Origin: Amphiura filiformis
Lineage: Eukaryota; Echinodermata; Ophiuroidea; Amphilepidida; Amphiuridae
Direction: 5' to 3'
DNA: 64,000 nucleotides
Assembly (NCBI RefSeq): GCF_039555335.1
Contig: NC_092631.1
Coordinates: 12,771,701 to 12,835,700 of the forward strand
Shown: piece after piece, positions 22,922 through 34,681 of the stretch
Numbering within the stretch: position 1 is the stretch's first letter
Layout: each line of letters starts with the position of its first letter
Program-made: the position numbers and the translations under genes
Notes under the pieces: model-generated
The model's database searches: none
What the model was told of the DNA's origin: nothing
Seen by the model: the letters and a program-made list of their open reading frames with translations, nothing else

Positions 22922-24253
22922 CCTCATTCTCCTGGCATCAACATAGAATTTTTTCTGTACATCTGCCATGCTATCATGTGTTAAATTCCTACACACCTTC
23001 CATCCAATTCCTAAACATGTGTAGCATTTAAACATGTTTAAAAACGTGGTGCAAGATAGTGTTTAGAAAAGTGTTTAATTCCTAAACATGCTTTTTGCAG
23101 TGCACATGTAATATTTAGTTGGAACTTACTGGCAATTAAAGTCAAATTTATATACTTGGCCATTTGTACAAGTCTTTAAGGTTAGCAACTATTTTAAATT
23201 GTTGCGATTTGGTAGTTCGCAGCATCTTGCGAATGGTAGGTAGGTTTGGCATAAATTGCATTGCTCAATTCATAGCGAGCGTGTAGAAGAATCCAAATAT
23301 CAAAGATATCCTTTGTAGATCCTGTGGTTCTTGAGTAATGTTGTAAAAAGGGCTCAAACAACAACACTTTTGTAAAACGTACATGACTCATTAGCAACAA
23401 TAAATTAAGCAAGTTTTCAAAGTATATGATTTGTAGAATGCACTCTTGCAAAACATCAAAGTGTTATTTTTCAATAATATATTGATTTAGATGATGACAA
23501 TCGATTTTTTTGGTTGCTTCGACCAACAATACCTCGTCCACCCTTAATTGCATGAAAGAAAACGTGCAAAATTGCATGTTTTGCCCCTTTTCCCAGATAT
23601 TACCAGATACAAATATTTGACTTATTTTTTTCTTGTCAGTTAATTCAAACTAAAGGATTGGACTAGATCTATCTTTCATTTGGCAAACATGATAATATTT
23701 TTTTAATTCCAAAAAAATGAGTGTTGTATTTTTTGGGAATCAAGAGTAGGAGCTAACATTTTTTAACATTTTCTACAGCAGCATCAAATTTCTATTTTTA
23801 ATTTTTAATTTAACCCCATTTCATTGGTGACCGATTGTGAATACATTATTTTACAAGTTGTCCGAAATTGAACATTATGATATTGATTTTATAGATTTGT
23901 TTTTGCCACAACACCTGTTATAAGTATCAATACAAAAAAACCTTTCGGGTTTTTTTTTTCTTATCTTAATATCGTCCTCATTTCTTAAATTATTGACCAA
24001 AATAGGCCAAAGGCAAAATTTAAATATAACAATTTTTTTGTTATCAAAAATGGCTGTTTTTACTATTTAATTCTGCGCTTCTATTATTTCTTAGCTCTTT
24101 CATTTCGAGGAATGTATACTTTTGGGGGTCGTACTTGAATAATGAGAAGTTATAAAAAGGAAGATACAATTTATTGACCAGAAAATTGTACTTACATAAT
24201 AATTGTAGAAATGTTTTTTCTTAAATTTGTTCACTTGTTAAAAATAACAAGTT
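22922..24253. other. AT-rich interval without a gene
   Basis: Homopolymer-rich sequence with no exon or repeat family that I can support. Confidence 0.5.
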
Positions 24254-24413
24254 GTGTTTTTGATTAAAAGCACGATCACCAGCAAACACGAAATGTTTTG
24301 GTTACATTGTAGGCCTATAACGTCCGCAAAAGGTTGGAAACAGAAAAACCAATATTTTAAAAAGCCAGCAAATCGTCCACCATGCACCCTCACTCCCCTC
24401 AGATCTTTAAAGT

Positions 24414-24430
24414 ATATTGCGTATACGTTG
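24414..24430. repeat. Target-site duplication, left
   Basis: atattgcgtatacgttg, repeated exactly at 25777-25793 on the other side of the Penelope-like element. Confidence 0.8.
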
Positions 24431-24496
24431 TATTAGGTTCATCTGGATTGTCAATTATAACTGTTTGATGGGAATTCATACTATCAAATCCAATTT

Positions 24497-24556
24497 TGGT
24501 GACATACCTTGTTACAGTTTCATGCTGCTACGCAGCACTTCATCAGACTGGCAACC
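24497..24556 (-). ncRNA. Hammerhead ribozyme-like motif, left pseudo-LTR (minus strand)
   Basis: This is the reverse complement of the motif at 25681-25740: CTGATGA, a short TGCTGC/GCAGCA stem, then GAAAC. It lies in the inverted left end of the Penelope-like element. Such elements are known to carry small hammerhead ribozymes. Confidence 0.5.
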
Positions 24557-24578
24557 TTGCTTCTTCTTCTTTCCTGAA

Positions 24579-25725
24579 GTTGCTGTGAGTCCCATTGTAG
24601 CTAATTTATACATGGAATGGCTGGAACAACAAGCAGTAGCTACAGCCCCTATCACATGCAAGCCTAGAATGTGGAAACGTTACGTCGACGACGTGTTAGA
24701 AATTATCATCAAGGGGGCCGCGCCCGAATTAACAGACCACATCAATCCAATTGACATTACAGGGAACATCAAGTTTACTCATGAGATAGGAGGTCAAATT
24801 CCCTTCTTAGATACCCTCATTACTCGCAAAGAAGACGGCTCAATCAAGTTACTTGTGTACCGGAAAAAGACTCATACGGACCAGTACTTGCATTTCACAT
24901 CTCACCATCCATTAGAACATAAAATCAGTGTTGTGAATACGCTCATGGACAGGAAAGAAAAAGTAGTCACAGAACCAGCGGACAAGGCAATCGAAGAGGG
25001 TAAAATTAAACATGCGCTGAAACAATGCGGATACCCTGATTGGGCTTTCAACAAGACACGCAAGGACAAGACCAGTCAGCAGACAAAGTCTAAAAATAAA
25101 AGCGACACGAACAGGAAAAGTCGGTTGGTCGTGGTTCCTTTTGTGGAAGGATTATCACACAAAGTTAGGAGGATTTTCAACAAACACGATGTAGCGACAG
25201 CTTTCAAACCACATAAAACAATTCGCAATATCTTAGTTCACCCTAAGGACAAACGGGACATATCACAAACCTCGGACTGCGTCTATGAAATCCCATGCAA
25301 GAATTGTATATAACAAGACCTACATTGGTGAAACTTCACGCTTGTTTGGTACACGCCTCAAGGAACATCAAGGAGAAGCGGAGAAGGCAGCAAGCGGGGT
25401 ACACACCCGGTCACAGAGAAAACATTCACTCACAGAAGTAAATAAGTCTGCTATTACAGACCATGTTGCGCAAAACAACCATGTCATAGGTTGGGAGGAC
25501 GCTAACATCAGATCAAGGGAGACCAACAGGAACAAAAGACAGATTAGAGAGGCAATTTGGATCAGGCGACGTGGGCGAAACACCATGAACAGAGATGAAG
25601 GAAACTATTTCTTACCGAATATTTTCGACCAGCTTCTGGCGCCGCCACCGGCAGCAACTTCAGGAAAGAAGAAGAAGCAAGGTTGCCAGTCTGATGAAGT
25701 GCTGCGTAGCAGCATGAAACTGTAA
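24579..25725 (+). pseudogene. Penelope-like reverse transcriptase / GIY-YIG endonuclease, truncated and frameshifted
   Basis: The frame opens at about 24579 with VSPIVANLYMEWLEQQ, followed by MWKRYVDDVLEII, whose YVDD (24681-24692) is the reverse transcriptase catalytic motif. IPFLDTLITRKEDGSI follows. The upstream reverse transcriptase blocks are missing. Near 25305 the frame breaks: the cysteine motif CVYEIPCKNC continues into NKTYIGETSRLFGTRLKEH only if four extra bases at about 25308-25311 are discounted. The second frame is the GIY-YIG endonuclease, which nicks target DNA for integration. It ends at 25725 inside the right pseudo-LTR. The copy is inactive through 5' truncation and frameshift. 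Confidence 0.85.
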
Positions 25726-25740
25726 CAAGGTATGTCACCA
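25681..25740 (+). ncRNA. Hammerhead ribozyme-like motif, right pseudo-LTR
   Basis: The core CTGATGA (25691-25697) is followed by stem II TGCTGC-gta-GCAGCA, then GAAAC (25716-25720). A GTC at 25734-25736 is a possible cleavage triplet. Stem III would be very short, as reported for Penelope-like hammerheads. Stem I pairing is weak by eye. The core is seen; self-cleavage is inference. Confidence 0.6.
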
Positions 25741-25776
25741 AAATTGGATTTGATAGTATGAATTCCCATCAAACAC

Positions 25777-25793
25777 ATATTGCGTATACGTTG
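25777..25793. repeat. Target-site duplication, right
   Basis: Exact repeat of 24414-24430, immediately right of the Penelope-like element. Confidence 0.8.
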
Positions 25794-25900
25794 CGTTATG
25801 TACGCGTACGCGTCATTCGCATGGCGCGGTAGCGCGTGCAACAATTGTGCGGTCTCTCGCGCGCTTTGGTTGCTAATAACCACCGACTCAAACAAAAAAC
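25794..25900 (+). promoter_or_regulatory. CpG-rich promoter remnant of tandem gene copy 1
   Basis: Contains gcgttatgtacgcg and a tract equivalent to the CpG-rich block in copies 2-5, but diverged. The X-box-like site reads ggttgctaataacc (25868-25881). Upstream promoter sequence (24255-24430) is now about 1.35 kb away because of the Penelope-like insertion. Confidence 0.55.
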
Positions 25901-25976
25901 CATAAAATCATATAATGTTTGCACCTGTGCACAGTTTTCATACTCAGTCGTGGCGATTTTTAGCTAAAATATAAAG

Positions 25977-27238
25977 ATGAATTCACTTTTGAAGGCTGCC
26001 CTAGCCAATAGTATGATGAATCGGAGTCTGCAAGCGATGGCACCGTAAGTTTTAAATATTATTTTCTTTAAATATTTAAAAACGAAACTTTAGTTAAGAA
26101 AATGTTGATAGTGATATATTTCAGGTGCGCATATGGTGCGCATATTTGATGGGAGAATAATGATCAAAAGTGCCTATACTAGGCCTAACCCATTTAAGCA
26201 TGTAAGAAAATAAAAAAAATTCGACGATATTAATGGAGCAATTTTCTTCTTATCACGAAAATTAGGTGTAGCAACAACAACAATACTGCGTACCGCAGAT
26301 GTTGCAGCACAGCCAATCTTGCTTCATCAAATATGAGAAAACACGAAAGCCTGAAGCTTCTTGTGGATTTGAACAAACATCTGATCAGCAATGTAACAGA
26401 TGACTTCTATCGCAGCATTCTCATTGAGAGAAACACAGCTCTATGTAGCCTTATAAAAAAGATAGAAGAAAAGGTAGAAGAGGTCAAACAGTTTAACATC
26501 ATCATCGAAGCCCATCTGGAGAGTTGGACAAAGTATGAGGTGAGTTTGGTTTGCTTTCAATGTTCGATTTGATGTTTTTGGTCCTCTTTACTACGGCGCT
26601 ACACTCGCTATTATTAGTTTAGTTGGAAGAAGGGCTCTCGAAAATCAATTTCTAACGTTTCTATATTAGAAAACATGCGTACAAAATGATAAGCTACGGC
26701 AAGTTACAAAATTCAAAAGTATCCCTAGGGTCAACAGGGGTCAAATTTGATACAACAGTTGAAGTTTCAAACTTGCTCAGGTTTTGTCAAAAACCTCGCG
26801 AAAGTATAAAAATAGTATAGTTTGACTTATCTGTGACATAGGCTTTACCGTTCTTGAGTTATATGTCAAAAGGTAAAAATGGGGGGTGGTCAGGTTTTTT
26901 TGGCCACACAGGGGTGTCAAAAACTAAAAGTGCTCCGATTTCAATGAAAATGGGCTCAAAGTGTTTGAACACTGTTCTTATACATTTCACATCAGTGCTT
27001 TTTTTAAATCGTTTGCTATACGCACCATCTGTAACTCAATCAATCAATATTAATTTTGTCTTTTCAGAGAAAGCAAAAGAGGAAAACCAGGTTCTGGAGA
27101 TTGTTGAACCTGTTTTCTGGCAAATCTCGATGTACAAAGCCAGCATATCCAGCAAAGGAAGACCCGTACGCTAACTGGGAATTCTTTCTAAGTAGTTACC
27201 TGGATACAAAGATACTACAAGACCTGTTGCATCGATGA
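25977..27238 (+). CDS. Tandem 170-aa protein gene, copy 1 (diverged)
   Basis: Three exons: 25977-26044, 26266-26539 and 27068-27238 (68, 274 and 171 nt), with donors gtaagt and gtgagt and acceptors ttag and ttcag. The joined frame is 170 codons plus TGA. It starts MNSLLKAALANSMMNRS; the middle is helical and charged (LCSLIKKIEEKVEEVKQFN). The basic, aromatic C-terminal part starts RKQKRKTRFWRLLNLFSGKS and ends LQDLLHR. It differs from copies 2-5 at six residues by my reading (L for Q, K for E, I for V, K for M, L for F, D for N) and has at least four silent changes. No signal peptide, membrane span or known domain is seen. Function unknown. Confidence 0.8.
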
Positions 27239-28020
27239 GAGTAGATGATGGAGGAAAAGTAGGCCTATCTGAGCCGCTAAGAGAGTGAAGTCGCAGAGTG
27301 TTTCAGAAAGTCGTCGTTCAAGACGAAGAGGATACCAAGCACTCTGATCCCCGGGCTCTGATCCAAACTTATAAATTTCACAAATTTTAATATGACTGAC
27401 ATTTAAACATTACAAGATACTAGTACTTATTTATTATCAAATGTTATCATAATTTTTGAGTGATATTAAAGCAAGATGCAAGGCTAAACAAAGTTTGTTT
27501 CCTGTAGATAAAAGGCATTTTGTAGGAGCAATTTTAGTATATTTCGGTCTTAATTTGAGCAATCTAGAACAAAAAATATGCCCAAAATGCGTAAAAAATA
27601 AATGTCAAAGACTTTTTTTCTTGACTTCGTTTATAAGAGAGATTAAATCAATAACAATTATTGGAATATTTTCACTTCAAACCTACACTTTTAACCAAAT
27701 TTTTAGACAATTCATATTTATATATAAATTATGACGAAAATGAACCGCTGGCATCTTAAATTGTAACCTGTGGTACACCATACCAGGAAACAAGTACGAG
27801 TTTAGTCTTACTTCTCGAATGCTAATAATGATTAAAAATATATTATTAAATGAAATTGAAAGCATAATGTTGTTTAACGAAGTTTTATTGACTTTATGAG
27901 ACTCAGACAAACTGATGATACAATAAATATAACAGTGTTAAAAATCAGGACTGACTAGTTGCAGGAAATTTGTGGGAAAAACCGTATTGACTATGTACTA
28001 AAGTAATGCATGCTCATCAA
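27239..28020 (+). other. 3' flank of gene copy 1
   Basis: Homologous to the sequence after the other copies. An ATTAAA about 230 bp after the stop is a candidate polyadenylation signal. Frames within it are incidental. Confidence 0.5.
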
Positions 28021-28305
28021 CATCCCAGCAAACACAAAAGAATCTTAAAACGTTTATTCAAAACGTTTTAATAACATTTAAATGTCGGGTTATATAAAGA
28101 TTATGAATACGTTTTTAAAACATTAGTGTAAAATAGTTTGGGTAAACATTTTGCAAAATATTTTGTCAACAGTTGAATAAACATGCTTATAGAATGTTTT
28201 GCATCACGTTTTTAAAAATGTTATTTAAATGTTATTTAAATGTTTTATACCCTTTATAACCCGACATCTAAACCTTCTGTAAAACGTTGTGTGTTTGCTG
28301 GGATG
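28021..28305. mobile_element. MITE with cagcaaacac ends (285 bp)
   Basis: The ends catcccagcaaacacaaaa and gtgtgtttgctgggatg are inverted repeats. The interior contains many aaaacgtttt-type steps. Shortened derivatives sit at the same place after gene copies 2-5 (for example 32578-32797), so it was present before the amplification. A related end is at 59262-59381. Confidence 0.8.
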
Positions 28306-29586
28306 TTTTATGTTATTTAGGTACGAAAATAAGCAAATCAAAGTTTCGGCTTGAATTTCAAATGAAGCCCAAAATAGAGTTTTCCTAGATCATTAGCAAT
28401 ATTGGCAGTCAAAGTTATCATAGTCCCAAACCAACTGAAATAAGCATATAGCTTCATTTACAGGATAAACACAATTGCTTAAATCATGGAAGAAAGAGAT
28501 AAGAAGGAACCACAACGAACGCATTCACTTTGTCCAATCCCTTTACCGACATTTAATTGACATTGTTATTCATGAGGATTTACTTTGATCAATACCCCGC
28601 GTTAAATAGGTGATTGGTATTGTACTCCATGTATTTGCATGTCTTCTGGAGCGTGTCTGAAGGATGATTTGAACTAATGACCTTCCGTGCAAGCACTCTA
28701 TAAGATTTTCTCTGGTGACGTGATCATCGGTCATTGATGGCCTACATCTTTTTCTTCCATTTCGCCCAATTTTCCCGAACTTTGATGACTTTTTTCTCAG
28801 AGTTGGCAGTCTTTGGCACTAAAACGAGTTAGCTAGTTACGATTATACACATATAAACCATTAAATTAAACAGGTTTCATGTACCGGACTCAACCGGAAC
28901 ATTGTACATTATTTAAGAACATTTTGCATCTATTTTTCATCGAAAAAGTCACCAAAATCTTACCTTATTTGCTAAAGATGAAACTCAGCCAAAAAACGGC
29001 CGATTTTGATGACCTTTTCGATTTTTAAAGGACATTTTCTACACAACACGATCAAGAAAACAGTTTGACTGTAGATCCCAAAACAAAGCTACTATACATG
29101 TTCAGAGCATCAGTGAAATTCCATAATCTTACTTCTGGGTAGCGTTTGTTTGTTCTTGGATGGGTTTGTTATAGTTTTTTTCCAGTAATGATTTCGCCAA
29201 GCATCGATCGCGGTAAATGGATCATACATGAAAGTAAGTACCATTGATAGCTTTTCTTTTCATGCGTCAATAGATAAGCGGATTAAAATTTGGCCGATCG
29301 AAGTCGTTGTGGTTCCTTCTCATCTCTTTATTCCATGCTTAAATCAAAGTCAATCGCAAAGTTTCTGTAAGATGCACTGTCACAGAACAAAGTGATTCAA
29401 TCATGAACAAAATCATAAGATGGAACAGGGCAGAATATCGATTTCGTGGACAGGGGTGATTTTTACTCGTGTTGCCGAAATTGCTATATCTGAACGACGC
29501 GACGCAAGTTGCAAATTTCAAGATTTTTTCGGCCAACATCTTCAAAAGCAATTCAATCTCAGAATAGGCTAGATGTCAAATATCTG
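28306..29586. other. Unique spacer between gene copies 1 and 2
   Basis: The sequence from about 28470 to 30071 is absent from the spacers of units 2-4. Part of it (29352-29450) reappears immediately after the last unit, at 41578-41660. No gene seen. Confidence 0.6.
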
Positions 29587-30039
29587 CACTGTAAATCAAA
29601 GTGTTTAGGGTTTCTGTAACACGTTTTATACACTATACAAGGTGTTTAATTTTTCATTTAAACAGTAAAGGTATAGGACACCTAAGTACCTAAACACCAA
29701 AGTAAACACAAGTAAACACATAAACACAAAGAGTACACACATGAGAGTATTTAGATTCTAAACATTTCAACATGTTTACTTTCATGTTTAGAAAGTAAAC
29801 ACACCAAATGTTTACAAGGTAAACACATGTGCATTTACTTTCTAAACAATATGAAAGTAAACATGTTGAAATGTTTAGAATCTAATACTCTCATGTGTTT
29901 ACTCTTTGTGTTTATGCGTTCACTTTGTGTTTACTTTTGGTGTTTAGGTTTCCTATACCTTTACTGTGTAAATGGAAAATAAACACCTTGCAGTGTTTAA
30001 AGAGTGTTACAGGAACCCTAAACACTTGGATTTACAGTG
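29587..30039. mobile_element. 453-bp palindromic MITE with cactgtaaat ends
   Basis: The ends cactgtaaatcaaagtgttt and aaacacttggatttacagtg are inverted, and matching continues almost to the centre. The interior is built from gtaaacac/gtgtttac words. Non-coding. Confidence 0.85.
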
Positions 30040-30368
30040 TGACTACTGACTATGAACAAACTTTGGTCGGCGTTTATTGAGACACTGTATGAAAATTTTG
30101 ACCTTTCATATTGAAGATAATACATTTTTTCCCCAAAAGACCTATTTTTTTAAAATTAAACTTATAAGTCACAGCGCGTGAAAAACACCCTAAAGTATTT
30201 CTGAACATTCCCTTGTAATAATAGTAGGCCTACGTTATGCTTTGTTTGAAAGCACGATCACAGCATGTTTTGGCTACATTCGTCCGCAAAATGTTGGAAA
30301 AAGAAAAAACAATATTTTAAAAAGCCAGCAAATCGTCCGCCATGTACCCTCTGATCTTTAAAGTATAT

Positions 30369-30475
30369 TGCGTATACGTCGTTGCGTTATGTACGCGCAC
30401 GCGTCATGCGCATGGCGTGATTAGCGCGTGCAACAATTGTGCGGTCTCTCGCGCGCTTTGGTTGCTAGTAACCAC
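30369..30475 (+). promoter_or_regulatory. CpG-rich conserved promoter, copy 2
   Basis: A GC/CpG-rich block in AT-rich DNA contains gtacgcgcacgcgtcatgcg, gcaacaattgtgc and ggttgctagtaacc (30460-30473). The last resembles the RFX X-box (two GTTRC-type half sites). It ends about 95 bp before the ATG. The factor assignment is inference. Confidence 0.55.
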
Positions 30476-30568
30476 AAGACTCAACCAAAAAACATAAAAT
30501 CATATAATTTTTGCACCTGTGCAAAGTTTTCATACTCAGTCGTGGCGATTTTGAGCGAAAATATAAAG

Positions 30569-31808
30569 ATGAATTCACTTTTGAAGGCTGCCTTAGCCAA
30601 TAGTATGATGAATCGGAGTCAGCAAGCGATGGCACCGTAAGTTTTCTTTAAATAATTATTTAAAAACAAAACTTTAGTTAAGAAAATGTTGATAGTGATA
30701 TATTTCAGCCATATGGTGCGCATATTTGATGGGAGAATAATGGATCAAAAGTGCCTATACTAGGCCTAACTCATTTAAGCATGTAAGAGAATTTAAAAAG
30801 TCGACGATATTTATGGAGCAATTTTCTTCTTATCACGAAAATTAGGTGTAGCAACAACAACAATACTGCATACCGCAGATGTTGCAGCACAGCCAATCTT
30901 GCTTCATCAAATATGAGAAAACACGAAAGCCTGAAGCTTCTTGTGGATTTGAACGAACATCTGATCAGCAATGTAACAGATGACTTCTATCGCAGCATTC
31001 TCGTTGAGAGAAACACAGCTCTATGTAGCCTTATAAAGAAGATAGAAGAAAAGGTAGAAGAGGTCAAACAGTTTAACATCATCATCGAAGCCCATCTGGA
31101 GAGTTGGACAAAGTATGAGGTGAGTTTGCTTTCAATGTTCGATTTGATGTTTTAGTCCTCTTACGGCGCTACAATCGCTATTATTATTAGTTTAGTTGGA
31201 AGAAGGGCTCTCGGAAATCAATTTCTAACGTTTCTATATTAGAAAACATGCGTACAAAATGATAAGCTACGGCAAGTTACAAAATTCAAAAGTATCCCTA
31301 GGGTCAACAGGGGTCAAATTTGATGCAACAGTTTAAGTTTCAAACTTGCTCAGGTTTTGTCAAAAACCTCGTGAAAGTATAGAATTAGTATAGTTTGACT
31401 TATCTGTGACATAGGCTTTACCGTTCTTGAGTTATATGCCAAAAGGTAAAAATGGGGGGGGTGGTCAGGGTTTTTTTGCCACACAGGGGTGTCAAAAACT
31501 AAAAGTGCTCCGATTTCAATGAAAATGGGCTCAAAGTGTTTTAACACTGACTGTGTTCTTACATTTCACATCAGTGTTTTTAATCGTTTGCTTAGCATCT
31601 GTAACTCGATCAATCAATATTAATTTTGTCTTTTCAGAGAATGCAAAAGAGGAAAACCAGGTTCTGGAGATTGTTTAACCTGTTTTCTGGCAAATCTCGA
31701 TGTACAAAGCCAGCATATCCAGCAAAGGAAGACCCGTACGCCAACTGGGAATTCTTTCTAAGTAGTTACCTGAATACAAAGATACTACAAGACCTGTTGC
31801 ATCGATGA
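30569..31808 (+). CDS. Tandem 170-aa protein gene, copy 2
   Basis: Exons 30569-30636, 30846-31119 and 31638-31808. Splicing phases are 2 then 0, and the second exon starts with the third base of a Pro codon. The product has three parts. An N-terminal Ala/Met/Asn segment is followed by a CSNNNNTAYRRCC patch. A helical region spans about residues 46-113. The C-terminus is rich in Lys/Arg and aromatics (KRKTRFWRLFNLFSGKSR). The ATG used is the first in the expected transcript and is shared by all copies. A KRK/KSR basic cluster could be a nuclear signal or a membrane-contact patch; this is speculation. No recognised domain. Confidence 0.8.
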
Positions 31809-33246
31809 GAGGAGATGTTGGAGGAAAAGTAGGCCTATCTGATCCGCTTTGAATACTAAGAGAGTGAAACCGCAGAGTGTTTCAAAAAGTCGTCGTTCAA
31901 GACGAAGAGGATATCAAGCACTCTGATCCCCGGATTCTGATCCAAACTTTTAAATTTCAATAATATGAGTGACATTTAAACATTACAAGATACTATTACT
32001 AGTACTTATTTATTATCAAATGTTATCATAATTTTTTAGTGATATTAAATCAAGATGCAAGGCTAAACAAAATTTGTTCACTGTAGATTAAACGCATTTT
32101 ATAGGAGCAATTTTAGCACATTTCGATCTTAATTTGAGCAATTCAGAACAAAAAATATGCCCAAAATGCGTTAAAAAAATTTCAAAAAAAGTTTATAAGA
32201 GAGATAAAATCAATAACAAATATTGCAATATTTTCACATCAAACCTATACTTTTTAACCAAATTTTGAGACAGTTCATATTTATATATAAATTATGACGT
32301 AATTGAACTGCATCTGCGGCATCTTAAACTGTGGCCTGTGGTACACTTTCCAGGAAACAAGTACGAGTTTAGTCTTACTTCTGGATTATTAATCGAAATG
32401 CTAATAATGATTAAAAATATATTGTAAAATGAAATTGAAAGCAAAATTCTGTGTAAAGCATCATTTTTTTCATGATTTTATTAGACTCAGAAAAATTGAC
32501 ACAATAAACTAACAGAAACAATTACGATTGACTAGTTGTAAATTTGTAGGAAAAAACAGTACAATGACTGCTCAGCAACATCCCAGCAAACGCAAAATGT
32601 CGGGTTATATAAAGATTATGAATACGTTTTTAAAACATTAGTATAACATATTTTGGGTAAATATTTTGCAAAATATTTTGTCAACAGTGGAATGTTTTGC
32701 ATCACGTTTTCAAAAATGTTTTATGAATGGTATTTAAATGTTTTTATGCCCTTTATATAAGCCGACATTTAAACCTTTTCTGTAAAACGTTGCTGGGATG
32801 ATTTATTTTATTTAGGTGCGAAAATAAGCAAATCAAAGTTCAAAATAGAGATTTCCTAGATCATTGGCAATGAATAAGTTATCATAGTCCCAAACCAACT
32901 GAAATACAACTTCATTTTCAGAATAAACACAATTGCTAAAATCAACACGTTTATTGAGACACTGTATGAAAATTTTGACCTTTCATATTGAAGATAATAC
33001 ATTTTTTCCCCAAAAGACCTATTTTTTTTAAATTAAACTTATAAGTCACAGCGCGTGAAAAACACCCTAAAGTATTTCTGAACATTCCCTTGTAATAATA
33101 GTAGGCCTACGTTATGCTTTGTTTGAAAGCACGATCACAGCATGTTTTGGCTACATTCGTCCGCAAAATGTTGGAAAAAGAAAAACAATATTTTAAAAAG
33201 CCAGCAAATCGTCCGCCATGTACCCTCTGATCTTTAAAGTATATTG

Positions 33247-33352
33247 CGTATACGTCGTTGCGTTATGTACGCGCACGCGTCATGCGCATGGCGTGATTAG
33301 CGCGTGCAACAATTGTGCGGTCTCTCGCGCGCTTTGGTTGCTAGTAACCACA
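33247..33352 (+). promoter_or_regulatory. CpG-rich conserved promoter, copy 3
   Basis: Same block as upstream of copy 2, with the X-box-like site at 33336-33349, 96 bp before the ATG. Confidence 0.55.
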
Positions 33353-33445
33353 AGACTCAACCAAAAAAACATAAAATCATATAATTTTTGCACCTGTGCA
33401 AAGTTTTCATACTCAGTCGTGGCGATTTTGAGCGAAAATATAAAG

Positions 33446-34681
33446 ATGAATTCACTTTTGAAGGCTGCCTTAGCCAATAGTATGATGAATCGGAGTCAGC
33501 AAGCGATGGCACCGTAAGTTTTCTTTAAATAATTATTTAAAAACAAAACTTTGTTAAGAAAATGTTGATAGTGATATATTTCAGCCATATGGTGCGCATA
33601 TTTGATGGGAGAATAATGGATCAAAAGTGCCTATACTAGGCCTAACTCATTTAAGCATGTAAGAGAATTTAAAAAGTCGACGATATTTATGGAGCAATTT
33701 TCTTCTTATCACGAAAATTAGGTGTAGCAACAACAACAATACTGCATACCGCAGATGTTGCAGCACAGCCAATCTTGCTTCATCAAATATGAGAAAACAC
33801 GAAAGCCTGAAGCTTCTTGTGGATTTGAACGAACATCTGATCAGCAATGTAACAGATGACTTCTATCGCAGCATTCTCGTTGAGAGAAACACAGCTCTAT
33901 GTAGCCTTATAAAGAAGATAGAAGAAAAGGTAGAAGAGGTCAAACAGTTTAACATCATCATCGAAGCCCATCTGGAGAGTTGGACAAAGTATGAGGTGAG
34001 TTTGCTTTCAATGTTCGATTTGATGTTTTTAGTCCTCTTACGGCGCTACAATCGCTATTATTATTAGTTTAGTTGGAAGAAGGGCTCTCGGAAATCAATT
34101 TCTAACGTTTCTATATTAGAAAACATGCGTACAAAATGATAAGCTACGGCAAGTTACAAAATTCAAAAGTATCCCTAGGGTCAACAGGGCTCAAATTTGA
34201 TGCAACAGTTTAAGTTTCAAACTTGCTCAGGTTTTGTCAAAAACCTCGTGAAAGTATAGAATTAGTATAGTTTGACTTATCTGTGACATAGGCTTTACCG
34301 TTCTTGAGTTATATGCCAAAAGGTAAAAATGGGGGTGGTCAGGGTTTTTTGCCACACAGGGGTGTCAAAAACTAAAAGTGCTCCGATTTCAATGAAAATG
34401 GGCTCAAAGTGTTTTAACACTGACTGTGTTCTTACATTTCACATCAGTGTTTTTAATCGTTTGCTTAGCATCTGTAACTCGATCAATCAATATTAATTTT
34501 GTCTTTTCAGAGAATGCAAAAGAGGAAAACCAGGTTCTGGAGATTGTTTAACCTGTTTTCTGGCAAATCTCGATGTACAAAGCCAGCATATCCAGCAAAG
34601 GAAGACCCGTACGCCAACTGGGAATTCTTTCTAAGTAGTTACCTGAATACAAAGATACTACAAGACCTGTTGCATCGATGA
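33446..34681 (+). CDS. Tandem 170-aa protein gene, copy 3
   Basis: Exons 33446-33513, 33722-33995 and 34511-34681. The coding exons translate identically to copy 2. Intron 2 differs by a few bases, for example a shorter G-run near 34330. All splice sites and the TGA are intact, so the copy is potentially functional. Confidence 0.8.

Larger units (their letters stand above)
24463..25774 (+). mobile_element. Penelope-like element, 5'-truncated, inserted in copy-1 promoter
   Basis: The element is bounded by inverted ~120-bp repeats. The left starts gtttgatgggaattcata and the right ends with its reverse complement, as in Penelope-like elements with inverted pseudo-LTRs. Flanking 17-bp copies of atattgcgtatacgttg (24414-24430 and 25777-25793) look like a target duplication. 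About 32 bp of extra sequence sits between the left copy and the element. The same promoter site is uninterrupted in gene copies 2-5 (for example 30365-30390). The element carries the C-terminal part of a reverse transcriptase and a GIY-YIG domain. Confidence 0.85.
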
